From the NCBI GenBank assembly GCA_911728435.2, contig OU452206.1, positions 12,802,297-12,866,296 of the forward strand: 64,000 bases of DNA, written 5' to 3'. Below, piece by piece: positions 11,721 through 23,262 of this stretch. Numbering within the stretch: position 1 is the stretch's first letter; each line of letters opens with the position of its first letter. The notes beneath the pieces were generated by a model. The model had not been told where the DNA came from. It made no database searches and saw only the letters and a list, made by a program, of their open reading frames with translations. The translations under genes and the position numbers were made by a program. The stretch comes from Apoderus coryli. Its lineage: Eukaryota > Arthropoda > Insecta > Coleoptera > Attelabidae.

Positions 11721-11805
11721 AATGGTATGTGTTGTAAAATCGTGCAAAAACAATAAAAAACGTAGGCAAGAAGGAATTTAATTTCTTCAGCAAGTATTAA
11801 TGTGA
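11721..11805 (+). pseudogene. THAP-domain N-terminus fragment
   Basis: The plus strand reads MVCVVKSCKNNKKRRQEGI, then a stop. A one-base shift gives FNFFSKY. THAP zinc fingers begin with M..C....C.N....... followed by FHRFP-like sequence, so the start and first two cysteines fit. The remaining C2CH ligands are not found. It may be a relic of a P-element-type transposase or of a THAP gene. The similarity is short, so the call is tentative. Confidence 0.35.
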
Positions 11806-12201
11806 GCATACATTAAAACTGCAGTGTTGTGTATTCAACTCTAGGGGGGTAGGTACTAAAATTTAATACATAAAGACAAAATACTAATTATTTCAATTGC
11901 TAAGGCTTCTATATTGATATGAAATGAGTCATTTAGTTTTATTACTTTTAAATTTCGTCTTGTCTACAAAATATTCTGTCGCTTAAATAATCATGTCCGC
12001 CTAGACCTCGTAATTCCAAATACCGATTATAAAGGGCCGCGCCAATGTGATCCTTCTATACTGTTATATGTTCGGTGGTATTAGGGTAGGTTTGTTAAAA
12101 CAAAATATCTTCTTCAGTAGTGGCGTTTCCTTATATATTATGACTTCATCAGACTTAAATATATGAGTTCTTTATAAAAACATAATATTTTTAATATATC
12201 C

Positions 12202-12384
12202 CTACCAAACAAAACCGATTGGGGTCAAATCTGGAGACCTATGAGGCCAATCATGGGGACAATCCATGCCGATCCATTTGTTTGTAAATTTATGATTTAA
12301 ATAATTCCTCGCAGTACTGGAAAACTTTCTCTGTGAGGGAAAGTAAATGGCTACCATTGAATTATCAAATACACACGCCAGCAA
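12202..12384 (-). pseudogene. IS630/mariner-type transposase fragment
   Basis: The minus-strand frame contains ARNYLNHKFTNKWIGMD, then WPHRSPDLTPIGFVW. Insect IS630/Tc1/mariner relatives have (W)PPRSPDLTPLDFFLWG at the third catalytic position, here partly degraded. The reading ends at once after VW. A related plus-strand copy lies at 35.5-36.3 kb. Only the last third of the catalytic domain is present. Confidence 0.65.
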
Positions 12385-12654
12385 ATTTAAAGGAACGAAG
12401 ATAAATTGTATGAAATTAAAGATATTTATTTTATTTATTTCTTGTGGTGCCTAGGTCTAGACAGCCATGAACGCTTTTTGTATATTTTATCCGTTTTAAT
12501 CAAGTTAGCTAAAGTCAAAGTCAAATCCAATGTGTAAACATTTGCGAGTTGTAGCATTAAATTTGAAATGCGTATTTTCTCTACATCACAATTCTCTACA
12601 CTCTACAAACAATTGTTTACATTTGGTTGTTTTTGTTTACTATCGTCATCTTGA

Positions 12655-13657
12655 TTGTGAAACAGTCCATATTGGGCGATTTAGCATCAACTGATGTCGC
12701 TAGAGCTGTACCATTGATCGACAATGGTGGAGCTTATAGTGATGTTGCTGAAATTTTGGTAAAACAAAATCAACGATCCATCGTAATGTTACACGTTGGA
12801 GGCAAATTGGAGAGTATGTGAGAAGACGAGGTCAAGGCAGAAAACGTTCAACCACGACTGTAGATGATCGATTTAGAACTTTGAGCATACTACGAAATAG
12901 GCGTCTAACAGCAGTTCAAACAAGAAATCAACTGGAAGAATTGCGTGGCACCAATAAGTGAGCATAGAAGACTCAAAGAAGTTGGTATCAAGTCCTATAG
13001 ACCAAAAGAAGCCCCAAAACTTCAGAGACGTCATCCAGTATAGCGACTCCCCTTTTTCTTGAGAACACCAACATTTGGAAAAATGACCAATGGGGTCAAG
13101 TTTTATTCTAAGATGAGAGCCGTTTCTGCATACATTTGATTGATGGTAGGGAAAGATTGTATCGACGTCCAGGAGAACAAAATGAACAATTTAATTTTAC
13201 TCCTACTGTCTCTTTCGGTGGAGGTCAATTATGGTGTAGGGTGGCATATGTTTAGGGGCACGCACAGAGTTAGTGGTGGCGGTGATTTAACTGCAGATAG
13301 GTACATAAGGGATGTTCTGCAAAACCATGTTGTACCTTTCGCCCCACATATCGGAGCCAATTTCCTCTTAATGCAGGACAATGCTCGCCCGCACGTGGCT
13401 CTTACAACTGACTTTTTAAATCAAGTGGCGATACCGACAATGAATTGGCCAGCATGTTCCCCGGACTTGAATCCGATTGAACATGTATGAGACATGCTAG
13501 GTAGACGACTGAGGTCAAAAATTCCTGGTGTCCAAAACACAGAAGAAGCGACAGCTGCTCTAATTGAAATAGAGAATTTGCCTCAGGAAATGATCGACAA
13601 CGTCATTAAAAGTATGGGACGCCGGATGACTCCAGTCGTTTTTGTCGTCTGTTTTTA
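12655..13657 (+). pseudogene. Tc1-like transposase, frameshifted
   Basis: Blocks in order: N-terminal helix-turn-helix with STDVARAVPLIDNGGAYSD; linker; DESRFCIHLIDGRERLYRR (first catalytic aspartate) followed by VSFGGG; RYIRDVLQNHVVPF; MQDNARPHVA (second aspartate); and WPACSPDLNPIEHV with the final glutamate. A stop replaces the usual tryptophan, after which DMLGRRL continues. The end near 13657 reads IKSMGRRM. At least four frame changes separate the blocks. Similar CCAATGTG-type sequence flanks at about 12515 and 13805, but convincing TIRs were not established. It is a distant relative of the 24.1-26.3 kb element. Confidence 0.8.
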
Positions 13658-13759
13658 AACACGCTTCAAAATGGGTATGAAGCTTTGCAATACAAACTGC
13701 AATTAGCTAGCTAGTCCTTTTAATAAATTCCGTATAAATTTGTAAGGAGAAAATTAAAT

Positions 13760-14880
13760 TTGCCGGTGTGTGTAGTTCTAGTTTCTAAATCAGAAACTGT
13801 TTCACATTGGGCATACCTAGTCCATTCCCGTCATTAAATTATGCAGATATGAAAGTTAATCCTAGTAAAATAATGTATTTGAGGCTGTTAGTCTGAATAA
13901 AAAACATCTTTCGCCGAAAAAACTATGTAAGTATGAGCAAACATCTAATCTACTAAATGGATCTTTGCGTTATCAAACAGCTCGTCTGCAGAAGAAGTAC
14001 AGACTGCATTATAACTTTTTGTTATACGGTCTCATATCAACAAAGTATGTAGTAAAAAAGAAGTAATTTTCATAATTCTCCTTTCCTTTTGTGTCGGCAT
14101 GTTTTTTTTTCTATTTTGGGGTTTATGTTAGTTTTAGGACCGAAAAACAAGGTCTTTGTTTACAAAATGAAATTCAACAATGCATACAATTTTGGCCGTA
14201 TATATTATTAAGTATAACTGGATATAGTTACGTTTCTAGCAGTTTTATTAGTTAGTAAAATTTGTCACAATGAATGAGGCATTCGTCCGTATAAAATGGA
14301 TGGATGAATTCCGCTGTGCAATTCTAACGCTAATTAAAAGGACAACAATTATAAGCGAGACGTGTTGTTGGCCTCATCAGACCTATATATAAAATAAAAA
14401 TAGCGTATCTCTTGGTAGGTATGTATTTTGAGTAATAAATCTGCACATTGTTTACCTTACGGGCAGAGGCGGCTCGTCGAGGAAAGCTAGGGAGCCTCCT
14501 CACCATATTACTCCAGTTTTAAGTTAATTTACATGAATTTCTAATATAAAATAATATGTAATAATTAGAATTGAAATTTAAAATTTATAATATAGCGCAC
14601 AAACGGTAGGTACCCTTATTATGTATACATGTGCAATGGCGATTGCGTATCTCTTATAAAAACATATGGGTATAGTCTTTCTAATTTTAGTTTAAAATGA
14701 TATAAAAAACCACAACTCGATATCTCTTTGTAATGTCAATACCGACCGTAGCCGTCCATAGGCGCACCCTTTTAACTTTTCATAATACTACATGTCCTAC
14801 GATATTTTAAAAATCCTTAATGTAAAGTATACTGTATTTTTCCTTGCCGCTCCAAAACGGCAACATATAAACTTACGCTG
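13760..14880. other. no gene seen
   Basis: AT-rich spacer inside the host intron. At 14466 the string CAGAGGCGGCTCGTCG resembles the terminus of the hAT MITE at 61291, but no partner end was found. Confidence 0.35.
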
Positions 14881-14884
14881 AAAA

Positions 14885-14995
14885 AGACAGAGACAGAGAC
14901 AAAGAGGTATGGGAACGGATAGCCCCGGTAGAATCGTTAAATCTATATATATTAAATTAACTATGGATAAACTATACGTGATATTACTTGGCATA
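14885..14995 (-). repeat. dispersed repeat, copy 1
   Basis: Reversed, this segment contains TTTAACGATTCTACCGGGGC followed by TATCCGTTCCCATACCTCTTT, and upstream GTTTATCCATAGTTAATTTA. The 41840-41935 plus-strand segment matches these blocks with scattered mismatches. The two are separated copies of an unclassified repeat. Confidence 0.6.
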
Positions 14996-15139
14996 GAGGC
15001 TAGCTTCCACATAAATACGCATAAGCAGTGAACGAAATTTTTACATTACATAGTACTTAATGTTTTATGTTCGGTTCAAACTTTTATGGTACTTTTTTTA
15101 ACCGTTAGAATGTTGGCTTTTTAATAATGAGATAATATA

Positions 15140-15625
15140 CGGGGTGTGCCATTTGAAAAAATCAAGATTTTTATGGGTTTGCAAAATGCCATCACCCTGT
15201 ATAATGGGTAGCATTTCGAACCAACGTGTAATGGATTATTTTACTACAGGATGTTGTACATCTTATGAAATACCTACTATTTCCAAAACACATTGGCGTA
15301 ACTATGAAAAATGGCTTATAATGGGGCATGTTTTTCGACTTTTAAAATTAATAGCTAGTTAACTATGCATATTAGAGCAAACAAACCTTATATCAAAATC
15401 ATTTAATAAAATGTCTGAATCGAAAGCAAAAATAATATCTAGGGTGTTTAAAAACATAAGTTTGATATGCCACGGGATAATGTAACACCCTGTATAAATG
15501 GCACCTATTTTAGAATGTAGTCTTAATAGGTATACAAAATTAGACGTTGAATGAATTTTGAAAATCTGAATAGTTTTGCCACAGTGGACCGTCGCGTCTA
15601 GGATAACTCACCCTGTATACAGTGC
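15140..15625. repeat. cluster of CACCCTGTATA motifs
   Basis: Three good copies of CACCCTGTATA occur at about 15193, 15489 and 15610, with a divergent ACGGGGTGTGCC at 15140. Each joins sequence such as TGGCACC or TGCCATTT that recurs near other copies. They look like termini of several small transposon derivatives stacked together. The rest of 14996-16027 holds no gene. Confidence 0.45.
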
Positions 15626-16027
15626 CGCCAAAAGTCACGCATAAAATCCATAAAATTTGAAGGATTTGGTTTGGAGGAAATACTCGCACATGTAACTTTT
15701 TGTGTTAAGTTACCCATTTTTCGACGCAACAGAAAAGTATATAACACCTTGTATATTATTATAATTTTTGATTCTCTACAAAGCAATATCCTTCTAAAGT
15801 CAATGATTATAGAGATATTTACGGTTGAAACGCACTCATTGTGAAAGTTGTAGAAAAACTGTAAAGTATCATTAATAATTATAATTAAAAATATAAAATA
15901 TTAAAGTGAATTATTAAAGCTAGGTAGGTACTACAATACTGCATGCATATATAGAGCTTCACAATAACCAAACCAAAAAAACATACAAAAGCAATATTAG
16001 TATAATGGCGGTCCTATAGCCACTTAC

Positions 16028-16115
16028 AGGAATTGAGGCAGGTTTGTTGACAACCACAACATCATCATCCATATGTACAATGCTGATAGTTTGACTAGTG
16101 ACTGGCACTTCGTGT
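16028..16115 (-). CDS. RPUSD2: RPUSD2-like pseudouridine synthase, alternative exon a
   Basis: A minus-strand 88-nt exon bounded by an acceptor TGTTACAG and donor GTAAGTG. It joins in frame to the exon at 20673-20895: that exon ends with the first two bases of an arginine codon, giving ANVVHR|HEVPVTSQ. It then reads ISIVHMDDDVVVVNKPASIP. This is the start of the RluA-type catalytic domain, just before the VHPCGRY block. RPUSD2 relatives modify uridines in RNA. Compared with exon b it keeps the usual NKPASIP, so it is probably the canonical version. Confidence 0.88.
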
Positions 16116-17508
16116 CTGTAACATACACCCACTTAGTACGTCTTAGTGTACAAAGTATTTTTTTTCTGTTAACAGAAATATCACTGTTTCACAAAAAATA
16201 TATGAGTATATTAGTGGAGGCACTCAATAAAATACAATTAATTAGGTGGATATTTACATTAAATGGTTAAAAAAACTGTTTTCAAAAGACTAACAGACCC
16301 ATATCATATTGTAGCCGCAAATGATACTATGTCAGTGTTGCCAACCTTTCTCAAATTTCCCACATAAAGGCCCAAAATTTCCCTTTTCCCCAGGAGTGCT
16401 AAGAAGCATTAATAAAGAATATACAGGGTGATACAGGTTTTTTGCAGGACTTTAACAACTTACAGAATATAATTTTTAGCTCTCCATGGAGGCTATTAGT
16501 TTCATGAATTTTTATTTTATTTTACCGGAAATACGCGTTTTCGGTCGGTTTATACGTAAATAAGTAGTGTGTTTCTGAGATAGAGGATTTAATTAATTAT
16601 TTACATGATTATTTTTAAATTTACAATTAACTAATTAATCGTCTATTTCCTACTTTGTTCTTTGCATTTAAAAAATTAAACAAAGTGTAGTCTCTGCTTC
16701 TCACTAATCCTAAATCTCGAACGTCTCTTTTTAAAAAATACCGTTCTATTACAAATAAATTTCATTTCTCTCCAAATCAGTACAGTTCTCGAAAAACATA
16801 CAAGACACCAAAAAGTTTCTGAATTAAACCGAGATTCTAAATTATTATTTAATAGAAAGCAGATACGTGGAAAAACCAGCAAAAATTGAGCATTTGGAGG
16901 TCAAAATTCGACGAGTTATTGAAATGCAACCTAATTTCCTGCGAGGAGTATGAGATAATTGGACTTTTAGACATGAACTTCCTAGTCTAAGCTAATAATT
17001 AACAAAATTAAAACTTGGAACATTTTTATATAAAATAAAGAATTGAAATAAAAACCTAAGACTATTCAATATTATTATGCAAACGACCCCGTCATTTTCT
17101 GCTTGGACCTAGCATATATCTAAATTAAAACGCTATTCACCTAAACCTCAATGAACCACGAGCCATTTCTAAACTAGAAAAGTATAGACATGCCACACCA
17201 AAAACGGTCATTTTCCTATATGAAATCCTAATGTCGAAAATGGACATGTTGGTTCCTTTAAGGTTACCCACTCTGTGGACCACCTCCACTGAGAGTGCTG
17301 GAATTATAGAAGCCTCCTCCAGTTTAAATTTTTCCGTAAACGTCATAAACGACATAATTCATCATCATCAGCATTCACTCGCTATGAATTACTCCAACTC
17401 AAGGATTTATGTTGTGAACCCTAAACAGACCAATCTTCGAGCCTCAAATTTTGTCACAAAATTGATGCACCCAATCACCACAATTTACCGGCTGTTGTAG
17501 GTGTGCGG
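16116..17508. other. intron sequence; no gene seen
   Basis: Contains CAGTGTTGCCAACCTTTCTC near 16333, reminiscent of hAT-type MITE ends, and ATACAGGGTGATACAGG at 16422. The open frames on both strands at 17137-17500 overlap and lack family features. Confidence 0.35.
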
Positions 17509-18285
17509 CCCCATCGATGCGTTCTCTGTAAATGGTACTCCTCCATCTCGGTCGGTCGTTGGCGATCTGCTGCCAGTTGTTCTTCACATCTAGGCCACAC
17601 TTCTTCATGTTGGTCTTAAGAACATCCTTGTACTGATTTTGCTGCCCCGTCCCTGATTTCGTGAGCCGACCTTAAGCTGTTAATAGAGGATTCTCTTTGG
17701 AAGGCGTTCCGTTGGCATGAGGATTACGTGGCCAGTCCATCGCAGCTGGGGCCTGAGAATCATCGCCTCAATGCTAGTTGTTTCAGGAGTTTCGCTCGGT
17801 TGTCTTTTAGACATTCGATGTTAATCTTTCGCTTTAGTTTCCTTCCCTGTTGTGGTCGTTTTGCAGGTAGACGTAGTGTCATACTAGATCGCACAAGCCG
17901 GTAACTAGTCCAGCCATCATCAGCACTCGTTAAAACATTGGTGCTCTTCACTACAAGTCGGTAACGAGCGCGAACAATTACGTAGTTGATCATAAGCCAA
18001 TGCTTAGACCCTGGATGTTGCCATGTCGTCTTAAAGGTGTCTTAATGGAAAATGCGACACCATGGATACGGGGTTGATTGTCGTATTTTCCTTTCCAAAA
18101 TAAAGTATTGTTGTTCTTTCAATTGACCTTCACATGATCTTCTGGTTTCACTTAATGCAGCAATGTCAATGCTGAATCGTTTCGTTCATTGCAGTACGCC
18201 GTTCTGGTCTATTACTGGTGTAGTCGAGCAGCTCCACAGTCCCAAATCCTGAAGCTGAACGGCCATCACAGACTCGCCGGCTACG
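17509..18285 (-). pseudogene. non-LTR element relic: endonuclease start and RT end
   Basis: Read on the minus strand from 18285, the first part resembles the endonuclease of elements often annotated as craniofacial development protein 2-like: IDIAALSETRRSCEGQL, then MINYVIVRARYR, TNVLTSADDGWTSYRLVRSS and LRLPAKRPQQGRKLKRK. It then jumps to an RT C-terminal region reading LRWTGHVIRMPTERLPKRI and SRNQGRGS. Most of the RT domain is deleted around 17770. Stops and shifts are frequent. It lies in the intron between the 223-nt exon and exon a. Confidence 0.7.
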
Positions 18286-18289
18286 TCCG

Positions 18290-19057
18290 GTTTTGCATTA
18301 GGAGCTTCCAGATCACACAATCTGCTGCACATCAGCAATCACACGACCCCTGACAGAACCTGAAGTCCGACCCAATGGCATAGTGACTATACGACGATTG
18401 GAGATGCCAGCACTGCTTCAATATGTTGCTGAGGTGTAATAGATGCTTGAGTAAGATGGTGGATTCGCATCCTAGACCACGGTTAAGGGCATTAACTGCG
18501 GCTACAGGCAGTACGCCAAGAGTACCGTAGCAGAGAAGTCATTCTCTGGCCTGACAACAAATAAAATGAACGACATCAACGTTATAAATTAAATAAACGG
18601 CAAAAACGTTACGTCAACGCACATAAACGGAAGAGAACGTTCATAAAATTTTACCTGGTGGTGGATTCAATAGTTCCAGCGTTCTCGGTGGGCGTGGGCA
18701 CGTAGCTCATCTCGCAGAGTGACCATGAAAGGAACCAAATACCTTGGATTGGGAAAATGACCGTTTTAGAGGCCAAACCGGCATAGCCTATCTAGTGAGT
18801 TCTTGTTGAGTAAAATTAGACTTTTAAGCATGGAGGGTCTTTAGCTTGAAGAGTACGAACGACCCAGTCTTTGGAATTTTTCGATTATTCTTTTCACAGT
18901 GGATGAGTCAAATACAATCAAATTAGACGCACTTTAAGCCAAAATTCAAATCTTAAGCTCTTATTGAAACACCCGTTAGCACTTTGGTAAGACATCATTA
19001 ATGCAGCACGGGAAATTATCAATCAACATTTCATTAAATCAACTTGATTAGGATATT
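18290..19057. other. intron sequence; no gene seen
   Basis: Somewhat higher GC than the surroundings up to about 18800, probably 5' sequence of the adjacent retroelement. On the minus strand, 18650-18700 reads MSYVPTPTENAGTIESTT before a GTAAAA, but no homology could be assigned. Confidence 0.3.
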
Positions 19058-19940
19058 TGAAGACTGGAATTTTCAAAGGTGCTAAGTGCCAATTTTACTA
19101 AAATTAACTTTTTCCCTTAAAAATGAGCTTTGTGCCATTGGCAACATTCTATAAAGCGTGCTAAGTGCCACATCTAACCGAAACAATTTAACAACTGTCT
19201 AAAAATGGTGCTCGCTCTAAGCACACATGACGATCATAGCGAGCTAAGTGCCATCAGTCATCTGTTTGTGTTATTTGTGCCATATGCTCGTCTGCCTTAA
19301 CCTGTTTTTAGTTAGTGGACTCCACTGCCTGCGGTGCCATCGGGATTTTGCGCGAATCGAAAGGCGTAAAGCTTGTAAATTATGGAGAGCAGTCCCCATA
19401 GTGGAAAATTCGCGTAGTTGACATGCACAGATTTTTTAACATTCAAGCTGCCAGTAATACAGTGTTAAACTTGACAGCAGTCCAGATCAGCAAAACTACG
19501 CATATTCGACAACCAAGAATGTTGTTATGTAAAGATAGTTTTTCTGAGTGTATAAATTTTCAGGGAGAAAATATCACTGGAAGAATTGCCTCATGACAGT
19601 CACATAAGTGTCGATAAAAAAACATTTAGAAGATATGATTCCGTTTTTGGCGAATTTGGAACATAAAGATTTTTACTATAAGGTAATACCATAAGTTTTC
19701 CATCGCACTTAGTACATTTGGTTATACAGCACCTTTCTAATTTCCTTTTTGAAAATATATTTTTTATACAAAAATATTGATTTTTGTAAAGTTTTGATTT
19801 AAGTTATGTATTAACGTAAGTCGAATGTTCTATTTTTTTGTAACGCGGTTTATGCAATAATAAAGTATTTAAAAAGTGTTTCTTAAATATCTCAAGATTT
19901 TACTTTTGGCACTTAGCACCTTTGAAATTTCCAGTTTTCA
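19058..19940 (+). mobile_element. unclassified TIR element with TGCTAAGTGCCA repeats
   Basis: Both ends share an inverted repeat of about 36 bp. The left reads TGAAGACTGGAATTTTCAAA then GGTGCTAAGTGCCAA; the right, reversed, is TGAAAACTGGAAATTTCAAA with the same continuation. The motif GCTAAGTGCCA recurs inside at about 19159 and 19243, with partial copies (TTTGTGCCAT) at 19128 and 19273. Such subterminal repeats usually bind the transposase. A coding remnant lies near the right end. No clear target duplication was found, so the superfamily is unresolved. Confidence 0.7.
19562..19681 (+). pseudogene. C-terminal remnant of an unknown transposase
   Basis: Preceded by a good acceptor (AAATTTTCAG), the frame reads EKISLEELPHDSHISVDKK. 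After one extra A it continues HLEDMIPFLANLEHKDFYYK, then meets a GTAATA donor-like site. A short block ending in D(L/M)..F(I/L)....H..FY occurs at the C terminus of several uncharacterised insect transposase-like proteins. The match is from memory of a pattern, not a named family. It suggests that the 883-bp element is a deletion derivative of an autonomous one. Confidence 0.4.
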
Positions 19941-20672
19941 TATGCTAAACAACTTGAATTTGGGATTATTATCTACATTTATATTCCATATCCACTAGAC
20001 GTAACTAAAATCAATCGTGAATTTACATTGAGTAATTTATTATATGAATTATCAATTAATTAATATGAATGGGTAATACATCAATTTAGTATACGTATCT
20101 GACATTAATACTGGCAAAACACACAGACTAAAAGCTGGGGAATACTAGATGACCGAATCCACTCAAAGTGAACACAAATTGCTTTTAAATGCTATTATTC
20201 CAGAAAACAGGAAATGGTAAAAGGTTAAAGTTTAGTGGGATCATTATTTTCAATTTATCAATGTCGATGTGATTTGGATTTTATTGGCATGGTGAAGACA
20301 AAAAATTGCTTTGTCGCTATAAATGTCCTTAAAGTCAATATGCATCGAGAATAAACTACAATTTTATTACTCTCTATTGGAAATAATTTGATGTGGAAAT
20401 TTCCACAAGTTTATGTATGTTGTTTTAGTTGGGAGATAGATGCCAAACGACACAAATCGAAAAGCACTTTATTAAGGAAAATGGCTAGAAAATAAATTGA
20501 ATATGAGTGTGAAACCTGGAATTATACTGAGAAACTATAATAATTATAAGTAAACCAATATTTAACCGCGTGGTGAAATTGTCTAAAATACCCAATAACA
20601 AATGTAATTACATCGAAAACAAATGTTTAAATCCAAAAGTTCAATTAAATCTAACTAAAACCATTAAATTAC

Positions 20673-20895
20673 CTGTGCACGACATTAGCAAGCAGATCGT
20701 TATGTTTCAACTTGTAATCTGTAGGAACTTTTTCGTAATTTACGGTGAGCGTGCCGGCTCTTATGCAACGTTCGTATTCTTCAGCTGGATGTGCCCGAAA
20801 TTCTCTGGCAAACACGTCGAGAATGCGTTCACCTACCCATCGGCCCTTTGTGAATGTGGTAAACGTGAAATAGTAGGGATACACTTTTCTTAGGC
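20673..20895 (-). CDS. RPUSD2: RPUSD2-like pseudouridine synthase, N-terminal RNA-binding exon
   Basis: A 223-nt minus-strand exon between an acceptor TTTACAG and a donor GTAATT. It enters in phase 1 (finishing a glycine codon from the 38-kb exon) and leaves in phase 2. It reads LRKVYPYYFTFTTFTKGRWV, then GERILDVFAREFRAHPAEEY, then ERCIRAGTLTVNYEKVPTDY and LKHNDLLANVVHR. This is the S4-like RNA-binding segment that precedes the RluA catalytic domain in RPUSD2 and its DRAP-deaminase relatives. The exact tie to flanking exons by phase and sequence makes it a live-looking gene. Its neighbouring introns are packed with transposons. Confidence 0.93.
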
Positions 20896-20899
20896 CTGT

Positions 20900-21980
20900 A
20901 AATAAAGAAAAAAGGACATATGTATTATCGTAAGTTTAACTTTTTTTGTTCACCAAATATTTGGTTTGGGAAAATTTGTGGAAGCACCTGACTGACCTGA
21001 ATAGGTTTCTGAGAGACCGTATTGGTCGTTTCAAACAAAATATCAGGCCAAATATTTCTGGATTGAATTTCAAATCGGAATGAAATGCTCTTTTGTGTTA
21101 CAAAAATCAGTGTTGGAACTATTTACAAGACGTTAATAATAAAAAACTTAGGAAACACGCAACTTTACTAACCATATTGACTGCCCCTTTGTAAACATTT
21201 TCTCGACATTTATGACTTGCAATTTCCAAGAAAAATCTGATAGATCTACACACCTATATTTGGGTAGTTCTCCAAATATGGGAATTTTTAAGGAACTCTC
21301 ATTTTTTATTAATTTGTTTAAATATTTCTACATAACTTAACTATTATTAATAAAGTATCTATTTAGAGAATTACCAGAAACAGAAAATGGATTACTGTCA
21401 TAATCAGCCATAATTGAAGTAATTCTCAGTACCCTGGTGTCACTTCATCGATATTCTGACTTCAAATGATTATTATAGTTGCAAAATCAAATTTATGTAA
21501 ATTGCTGCTGCGGCCAAAGAATTTTATATATTACTTACCTTACAAAATCTACTATTATTTAGAGTCAAATTTAATATTAGTCCTAAAATTAGATTTCTTG
21601 ACGTTGTCACTGACTTTACTCCTCAGTTCCCTGGCTATGCCTTCTATCGCTTATTTTACTATTTGTATGTAAAAGTCGGTGCTTCCATCTAACATTTCTT
21701 TAAAATACTAACTAGATTTAAACATAACGTCTTTCCCAACCTCAATTTATCATCCGTTCAGTACGTTTTACACACTTTCCAAGTGAACACATAGAGCTAA
21801 GACGGTCAACATATCAGTCCACTGGTAAGTATTTTTTTCAAATATTTATATTTTTGGTAATATTTTGTAACGTACTTTTATGCAACTGGTTTGCAGTTAT
21901 TAAATTTATAGAATTTATATTTAAAAAAAACAAGTAAATACTCTTTTGTCAAATAAGTCAATATTTCTCAGTACCCTGGC
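20900..21980. other. intron sequence; no gene seen
   Basis: Direct repeats TCTCAGTACCCTGG occur at about 21424 and 21967, possibly outer ends or a duplication belonging to the element that follows. No coding sequence is supported. Confidence 0.35.
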
Positions 21981-21981
21981 T

Positions 21982-22016
21982 TCAGTCCCCTGTAAAATAT
22001 TTTTACAGGGGACTGA
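21982..22016. repeat. perfect 16-bp hairpin TCAGTCCCCTGTAAAA
   Basis: The two 16-nt arms are exact reverse complements separated by TAT. It sits at the left end of the putative TIR element. Confidence 0.85.
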
Positions 22017-22163
22017 GAACCATCCAGGAAACTGATAAACATTCAGTTAGAGCACTGTTAAATTGCTATTTAATGGAATAATTTTCTACCGAATGTTTTA
22101 ATAAACGTTGAAAAGTTCGTGAAAAACAATTACGGATTAATTATTTATATTCCAGAAACAAAA

Positions 22164-23262
22164 ATGAAGCCGGAAAATAAATTAACCCGTGAAGAAACAC
22201 TACAACGAAAAAGAGAAGCTGAGCGAGCTCGTTATCAAAGAATTAAAAATTAGCTGCTCAGAAAGAAAAAGAAAAGCAAAAGTACGAGGTGAAGAAACTG
22301 AAAGGAACGAGAAAACTAGTATCAGAAATGACCCCACGAGAGCAAAGACTAACCCGAAAAAAATTGTAACCGAAACTACACCACCAACTTCTAGTGATGA
22401 AGCCGTAAATGATGAATCTGCACCACAAATTCGGAAACTACTAAAACATGAAACGTCGAGAATTAGCGAAGCTAAAAAGCGAATTGAAGAAAAAGGACAT
22501 CAAAATTACAAAATTAAAGGCTCAATTAAACAAATACAAAAAGAGATATTACCGAAATAAAAATCAGAAGATAATTTCGCCCAACAGTGCTGTGGTGAAA
22601 TTAGCTCACAATCCGGCAACACGAGTAGATGTCGTAAAAAAGGCTTTATTCGGAGAAACAATAGAAGAACAAATCAAAGAAAGCTTTTAAAACATGAAGA
22701 CTGCTAATAAATTACTTGTGGGTTCAATTTGTAAAAAAAGAAAAGTTTGGAAATTCAAAAAATATTCGAAGAGAAAATTCAACAAGAGAATTTAAGTTTT
22801 AGCAGCAATCTTACGCTCAATTTAGAAAATCCTGAAGAACTTTATGACATTTCCGTTTTAGACATTAATCCATCTGATCATTTTGACAATATTGGGTCTC
22901 TATCTGAAAGTCGAGGCACAAATAAAAGTGATAAATTGACTAAAGTGACAATCGCCGCTCAGAAAATAACGCAGCAAAATGAAGTGAAAAATAATAAAGG
23001 TAAAGAAAACAAATACAAGAAATGGAAATCAAAGAAATATAACAATGCTGATTGCTTGTGTTTGATTTGCGGTGTTCGCTATAGTGAAGACACATCAGGA
23101 CACGACTGGATGCAATGTATACTGTGCAGCCAATGGGCGCAATTAAGTTGCATCAAGGGTGATACCATATCGTTCGTTTGCCCGAATTGTTCTCCTGATA
23201 TTATTTTGTATTTTTATTTTCATATTTTTAAAAAAGAATGTAATGTTTATTTTGATAATTAA
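22164..23262 (+). pseudogene. coiled-coil / PHD-like zinc-finger transposon protein, broken
   Basis: The start (MKPENKLTREETLQRKREAE) follows a splice-acceptor-like TATTCCAG and stops at 22251. Shifted frames continue with lysine-rich coiled-coil sequence (KYEVKKLKGTRKLV, MTPREQRLTRKK), then RELAKLKSELKKKDIKITKL, SAVVKLAHN and VKKALFGETIEEQIKESF. A last frame (22747-23262) ends in a cysteine-rich block: CLICGVRYSEDTSGHDWMQC, then CSQWAQLSCI and FVCPNC. This resembles the PHD-like C termini of transposon-derived insect proteins. The whole looks like an old family of transposon proteins with basic N termini; its superfamily is unknown to me. Several frame changes make it a pseudogene. Confidence 0.6.

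Noticed and set aside
18650..18705. Minus-strand MSYVPTPTENAGTIESTT before a GTAAAA donor as a start exon
   Set aside because: A weakly similar string (TSTESAGIIEASS) occurs on the plus strand at 17280, suggesting retroelement-derived sequence; no other evidence for a gene.
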